Assembly: GCA_037176845.1 (NCBI GenBank)
Contig: JAYKXP010000197.1
Coordinates: forward strand, 1-64,000
Length of the DNA: 64,000 nucleotides
Source: Paramarasmius palmivorus
Taxonomy: Eukaryota; Basidiomycota; Agaricomycetes; Agaricales; Marasmiaceae
Direction: 5' to 3'
In this document: positions 59,126 to 64,000 of the stretch, piece by piece
Position numbering within the stretch: the stretch's first letter is position 1
Layout: every line of letters starts with the position of its first letter
The notes under the pieces: generated by a model
The model's database searches: none
Told to the model about the DNA's origin: nothing
The model's input: only the letters and a program-made list of their open reading frames with translations
Made by a program: the position numbers and the translations under genes

Positions 59126-60717
59126 ATGGCACAATTCTTTCCTCATTCCAAAGACTTCAGTATCTCCGGGGGTTACTTCAGCAATGTCGGAAGGGACCAA
59201 TACCACACGAGCTATCGTACCACCAATCACATCTCCGACTATGTGACTACGAATTACGGTTCATACAACAAAACTCACTACCATAAAAGCTCAGAGACGA
59301 GTACGTCATCTCAGTTGGGGTAGATTGACCTTTTGTGCTGACAAGCTTTTAGAAGAGACCGGACGGCACACCAATGGTACTCCCGAAGAGCAACGCCAGA
59401 TGTGGGAGAGTGAGTGATTACTGTCCACCTCCGACTTTAAGCATGCTCACAAAGATGAAGACTTTGCTAGATCCATGAGGGCACAGGCTCAAGCACATAT
59501 TGGTTCGATACCGGGAAGCCGTCACGCACCAAGGCGGGCATCTTCCACTGCCCCAGCTCCTGCCATAGATGAACCACCTTTGACCACGCCATCTGTTGCT
59601 TTCCAGCCTCCAGATATCACCCTTACAACATATCCTATCCAGGCTACCGAACTACAATCAGAGCATGGGTCAGCTTCTAGTCTCACGGCAGGAACGGGAG
59701 ACGACGTCCAAGAGGTCCAACGGACTACCGTAACCATACATGTATCACAATCGCCCCCTTACCCGCAAACTGAGCCAGCTCCTTGTGTGGAGCTTGTGGA
59801 AGAGCAGGCAATTGCTATCGAGCATCAAACATTCGACACGCGTCAGGCTTTATCCGCTTTAACACCCACCTCTGGATTGAGAGAACAAACACTCGAAGAA
59901 ACGCAGGGCATGGCGTCTCATGCACATGACCTCCGTGCTTCGATACCAACTCCTGCATTACACCCCGAGGCGTCCCGTAGTCCAAGCAGACCCCAAAATA
60001 CCTCTTCATTCAGTTTCGAGCGGCACTGGTCAAGAACTCCTCCCAAATTTGGTGCCATCTGACAAGCGAATTTCTCGCTGGCCTGATGTATTGGGCCTAT
60101 TAAACAGCCTTGTACGCAGCTCCGCGCCCAATTCAGTTCAATACATCACCATCGTCAATGGAAATAACAACCGTACCGATAATGCAACGACTCGGATCAC
60201 GAGTCCACGTGATGGAGGACACTCTAATTCCGAATCTCTTTTCGACATTTGGTTGAGATATCTTTACTCCTTACCCTCTGCAGGAAACGTCATGATGGTC
60301 GCACTTCTTGTCATGAACACGTATAGTAACGACAATACTTGGATGCACATTCCACAGCAAGGATCGTCGCGCCGTCGCAGACACAGTTTCTTGTCAAAAA
60401 AGGCGACCGAATGTGACTGTGGCTCTACCACCAACGCTCCCTGTACTTTGACTCACGCCTGTACCTTCACCGGTCCTCCTACGGAAGGGAATCTAGAGGA
60501 CTGCTATGCAGGGATAATGGAGTGGTTTGTTCCTCAGCGAGGATCGTCGCGCCGTTACAGTGCCTTGTTAAAGAAGGAGATTGAACACAATTGTGACCCT
60601 AGCGCCAATGCTCCCTGTACTTTGAATCACACCTGTAAATTCACCCGTCCTCCTACGGAAATGGATCTGAACGCCTGTTACGCAGGGACAAAAGTGTGGA
60701 TTGCTGTAGGGAAGTGA
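59126..60717 (+). CDS. Family-3 protein with duplicated four-cysteine module
   Basis: Exons 59126-59300, 59353-59409 and 59455 onward join in phase: MAQFFPHSKDFSISGGYF, then SNVGRDQYH, TGRHTNGTPEEQRQMWE and DEDFARSMRAQAQAHIGSIPG. A long Ser/Pro/Thr-rich region follows (VAFQPPDITLTTYPIQ, HTYDTRQ-like HQTFDTRQALSALTP). The frame then ends at 60060-60062 unless a 79-nt intron (60029-60107, CTGAC branch, CAG end) is removed. The splice leads to a 203-codon exon with a weak hydrophobic stretch (NVMMVALLVMNTY). Two tandem modules follow, each starting Q-x-GSSRR with C-x7-C-x5-C-x13-C and ending CYAG (about 60357-60513 and 60534-60690). The stop at 60715-60717 gives 471 aa. The third junction is the weak point. 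Function unknown; the intact N-terminus is shared with the inverted copy at 13811. Confidence 0.55.
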
Positions 60718-60889
60718 TAGAGTCGCTCGTTGGGGGATACATCGATACCGACTCAGACAGTTACATACATATCATCTATAGTCGTCTATTGTGTTCTTAT
60801 TTGATTTTTCTCATCAATATGGCCTCATCTGATCCCTCTTTTATACCTCTCGAGTCGCCATAAGTAGGGCTTTCTGAATATGTATAGGG

Positions 60890-61320
60890 TTTTGGCGGCG
60901 TGTTGCCCAGACAACAAAAATCACGCTCAACGTTCATATTTTGATTTCTCCTCAGTTCGAGAGGATCACAGCACCCGCACCCTTCGTATTACACGCTCCT
61001 TCTGCAAGGATTATCATCAATCCCATTCTCCCAACTCGAGACACCGTGACCCGCTTCATGGGTACTCCCTTTCGTGACGAGGATTGTCAAACGCGTCATT
61101 AAGATCGACCTTGCGCCAGGCGAGGCCCAAATCAGCATCTCAGCTGCTCGAGTAAATGCGTACGCAAAGGGACACTGAGCAAGTGAGGCATCAAAACCAG
61201 AAGAAGGAAAGGTTGTCATTGGAGGAGAAAGGGGATGCTGGGCTGGTTGTTGAAACGAATGAGGGGAAGAGGGAATGGGTAAACAAGGTTTTAGTAATAG
61301 TTTTAAGTTGAACAGCCAAG
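60890..61320 (+). other. Relic with DIALGKAQ-type fragment
   Basis: Contains CTCAGTTCGAGAGGATCACAGCAC-like sequence related to the family-4 exon and, at 61108-61160, the LAPGEAQISISAAR counterpart of the VEIDRALGKAQ segment. Broken frames. Confidence 0.35.
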
Positions 61321-61329
61321 GTGTTAGAT

Positions 61330-61575
61330 TTAGGGTACTTTGTAGTACCATTACGCCTAATCAGAATAGGCTCAAGTCAGCCTATTTTCACCCCAAGAAA
61401 AGTCGGTGAGGAATCGCGATTTCCGAGTCGAGCAGGGTATCGCGCGTCTTTCTCTTCACCAGTGCCACACGATCTTCTTATCTCATCTCACACCTAGAGA
61501 TGGGGCAAAGCACATTCAGAATTCCCGGACTAATCACAAGCAATGATACAGGAACACAAATAACAAGGATATCGC
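61330..61575. repeat. Conserved 3' flank of family-1 genes (I copy)
   Basis: Same block as at 7400-7721, directly 3' of copy I. Confidence 0.5.
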
Positions 61576-63583
61576 CTAAAACCCAAAAACGAAAGCCAGT
61601 CCTTCTAGCGCTTCAAAACCCAAAAGCACACTAATCCCTGGAGCGGCTTCCCACCATGAACTCGATTTCTCTTCTGGGAATCAAGTTGGTTCATACACCG
61701 AGTAGCGAAAAGGGAATGTAAAGGCCTCACCTTTTGGTCTGAGGATCTCGAGTTCTGGTAAGTACAAGTCTAGGTGACGTGCAAAATCAGCAGTGGTCGG
61801 GTCAAACCCATGGGCGACCTGCCAATCGTAAAGGGTAGTGTACGTAGAGGAGTCCCAGGATAAAAGACAGATATTAAAGATATCTGGAATCAATCTTGGA
61901 ATACCCCATTGTTCAAGTTCCTCTTCCGTCATCTCAGATTCGCCGTTCTCGTCCAGCGACCAAAAATGAAAGCGAGTACGTCCTTCTGTCCATGGGATGA
62001 GCTCGGACATCGTCATTGGTGTTATTGGTAGAGGAATAGGTAGATGGGTGGAGGAGGAACTTTGCCGTCACGGAGCTTGAAAGAACGAGCAAGATCGTCA
62101 TATTTTGTTGAGCGTTCTGATATTAGCTCTAGCTCTAGGTCGATGACCGTCAATCGAAAGGAAAAGCGTTGAGTGTTCGGTAGTGTATGATGAAGCAAGA
62201 ACATACGAAAATAATCTTCCGTTCTTCCTTGTTCCATACAACGCAGAGATTGCGATAGCCAAGACCTTTGTTGGCAGTAATTATCGAAAAACGCACGGAC
62301 ACAGTTTTTATCCCCACGCATTGTAAAACTGAGGTAAGTGTATCAGTAAAACGATCCCAAGAACGTCGAAAGCTCACCGTGTCAATTCACCGACTGGTGT
62401 TTGATCGTCCAGTCCATCCCACAGCGACACCCACAACCATTGCATAGCATCCCGAGGCCACCTCGCAACGGCGTCCAGCGAGGTTGAATAGACGGTGTTA
62501 AAATGCAGCCCTAGAAGTGAGCTGCGCAACTGTTCGTACGGCAAATCTGGAAAGAAGGACTGTAAGTTGAAGCGCTCTTCGTCCAATACTTCGGAGCTGC
62601 CAGTGGTTGGGCGAAGGAAGGAATAACAGCGGTGGGTTTTGTAGAGCCATGATGCCACATATATAAGCGCTTGGTGCAACTCTTTGGAGTTGAACTGCCG
62701 AAAAAAGCTGAAGGTAATGTCGGCGTTGAGCATGTTTGTGGTGGAGGGGACGATGATGGTGTTTTCAGGGTAATACCCCACGATTAGACGTTGGTAAGGT
62801 CCTAACGGCCCCACACAGAAAACGCCTTTGCTGGTGTTCATCCATATTTGTTGTTCGGAACATCCCATTTGCTTCTGCTCGGAAAAGTATGAGTATTAGT
62901 GATGGACATGAAATGATTAGTAGACTGACCTGCAACCACCGGAAATACAACTCCATCCAGAAGGTCCTTGTGTAAAGATGTGCTAATGGGATCAGGTCTG
63001 AGAAAAGTTATTGGTCAATACCTTTGGTTCGTACTCTGTAAAACAAAACTCACCGTGGTGGAAGATTAACATTGGTACTCGGGAATTCAGGCCAAACATT
63101 AACCATGAATTTGGATCTCTGTTCGAATCTTAGTGAATACGTTTCTTGTGAGAGCAAAGGCACCTATCGCGCGAAAACTCCTGGAAATCTTTTCCCCAAG
63201 TTTCATGAGCGTGTTCGCCTTCGTATCCGACTGCGGTAAACCTGGATTGTTGTCCAAGCAGCTCAATACTGTATACCGTTGTCCGGGTTTTGTGATCGCG
63301 AAAATGACATTTGCCGTCTTTCCATTCATACTCGGTAACGTCCATTGAACAGATCTCCTTCAAGGGGATGTCATGGCCACGCTTGACGTACTCGAACTGA
63401 AGACATAGTAGTCAGCCCAAGAGACTCAATTCCCTACAATGCTAGACGTACCTCGTCGTATTCCGTATCATGTTCGGCAGTGATTTCGCCGTTGCAATGA
63501 AAAGTATTGATGTTGATCTGATCCCCACGGACGTTGTTGATTGTAGAGCCCTCGATATTAAGATGCTTCGAGTTGTTCGTCAT
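61576..63583 (-). pseudogene. Family-1 copy I, frameshift and lost splice site
   Basis: Exons 1-6 are intact and in phase: 63583-63452, 63396-63164, 63118-63054, 62997-62930, 62874-62378 and 62328-62207. The N-terminal motif is shortened (NIEGSTINNVRGDQ). The intron-6 acceptor is changed from CAG to CGG near 62147. The intron is still 60 nt and open, so reading continues in frame into exon 7. There a net one-base loss (near 62025-62030, after YLFLY) gives a stop at 62022-62024. The rest of exon 7 is open again in the shifted frame (SELIPWTEGRTRFHFWSLD), and exon 8 (61673 downwards) has a two-base insertion after WWEAAPGIS. It is therefore a young pseudogene. Confidence 0.7.
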
Positions 63584-63650
63584 GCTTTGGGCGAGCGAAG
63601 GGGGCAAGAACTTGAACAAAGGTATTCAAGATGCATTCGAGGTAGAGGCC

Positions 63651-63660
63651 AGTTTTATGG
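63651..63660 (-). promoter_or_regulatory. TATA-like box of copy I
   Basis: Minus-strand CCATAAAACT about 68-77 nt upstream of the copy I ATG, aligned with the boxes of the other copies. Confidence 0.4.
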
Positions 63661-63699
63661 CTGTTTTATGAGCTTTGATAGATTCGTTGTCCAGGATAC

Positions 63700-64000
63700 A
63701 CCAGCGATATAAGATTTTGGTCGTTTCGTGTCCATTTCGATGTCAGGTCTGAGATCTGAGCTCTTGCATAGGTTTTTGGGGTGAATTTGGACAATGAACA
63801 GTTTTAGAGGTAGTGCGTGTCGCCCGTTGTCGCCTGTAGACTGCAGCTCCCAATAGTAGTACGATCGCCGTAGCAAACGAGACTACCAGTGCAGATAGAG
63901 GTGCACCTCAGCCTGTTCGTTCAGATATGAGGCAAGAGAAAGAGTGAGTCTAGCGCCCGCATCGACATCGCTCAGAGCTTTCCTCTCACCTCCCATCATA
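63700..64000 (+). other. 5' flank relic of copy I
   Basis: Opens with sequence unlike the other flanks (63700-63830). It then matches the shared upstream relic (AGTACGATCGCCGTAGC at about 63859; GCGCCCGCATCGACATCGC at about 63953), as found upstream of copies B and G. It continues past the window edge. Confidence 0.4.

Noticed and set aside
1..64000. Transposon as the cause of repetition
   Set aside because: I found no transposase, reverse transcriptase, terminal repeats or target-site duplications around the blocks. Tandem segmental duplication explains the layout.
1..64000. tRNA, rRNA or CRISPR features
   Set aside because: No cloverleaf with a GGTTCRA-type T-arm in proper context, no rRNA-like sequence and no spaced direct repeats were seen by eye. 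A covariance-model scan would be needed to exclude a tRNA.

Overview
The window is eukaryotic, most likely a mushroom-forming basidiomycete (Agaricomycetes). Genes are split by many 49-60 nt introns with GTRNGY donors, CTRAY-like branch sites and YAG acceptors, and the proteins look like lineage-specific Agaricomycete families. I see no bacterial operon structure, rRNA, CRISPR array or recognisable transposase. The dominant object is a clustered family of nine paralogues ('family 1', about 525-533 aa, 8 exons). Eight copies lie on the minus strand (A 1-1838, B 7722-9706, D 23997-25981, E 31960-33957, F 40094-42082, G 47186-49174, H 55066-57058, I 61576-63583). One diverged copy lies on the plus strand (C 15296-17376). 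By reading exon by exon, E, F, G and H are fully open, B is open apart from a lost GT donor before its last exon, and A, C, D and I each carry disabling changes.

The copies sit in two kinds of large duplicated block. U blocks (about 1-7.4 kb, 23.6-31.6 kb, 31.6-39.8 kb) carry a family-1 gene, a plus-strand open frame rich in Q, S, Y and P, and a minus-strand multi-exon gene with an E-x-K-like motif (VEYRKGS); this last gene is broken differently in each block. V blocks (about 7.7-12.3 kb, 40.1-44.7 kb, 55.1-60.7 kb) carry a family-1 gene with a different 5' flank, then a 'family 4' exon and a 'family 3' gene, all pointing right. The G block (47-54.7 kb) and the 12.4-23.6 kb interval hold further rearranged copies of the same modules.

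Family 3 shares a short N-terminal motif with family 1 (F-x2-S-x2-F-x-I-x-G ... N-V-x2-D-Q) but is otherwise different: a Ser/Pro-rich linker, then either a C-terminal membrane anchor (20599-22350) or a duplicated four-cysteine module (59126-60717). Two unrelated architectures in one locus using the same N-terminal module suggests a shared assembly or signalling tag, comparable to the short N-terminal motifs seen on many Agaricomycete proteins, including NACHT-type ones. That reading is inference.

Almost everything between these genes is decayed, repeated gene material: an intron-bearing cassette present about sixteen times, a conserved 3' flank present seven times, and fragments of families 3 and 4. 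Overall this is a birth-and-death gene cluster with recent segmental duplication, inversion and pseudogenisation, of a kind often seen for self/non-self or defence gene families. No biochemical function can be assigned from sequence alone.
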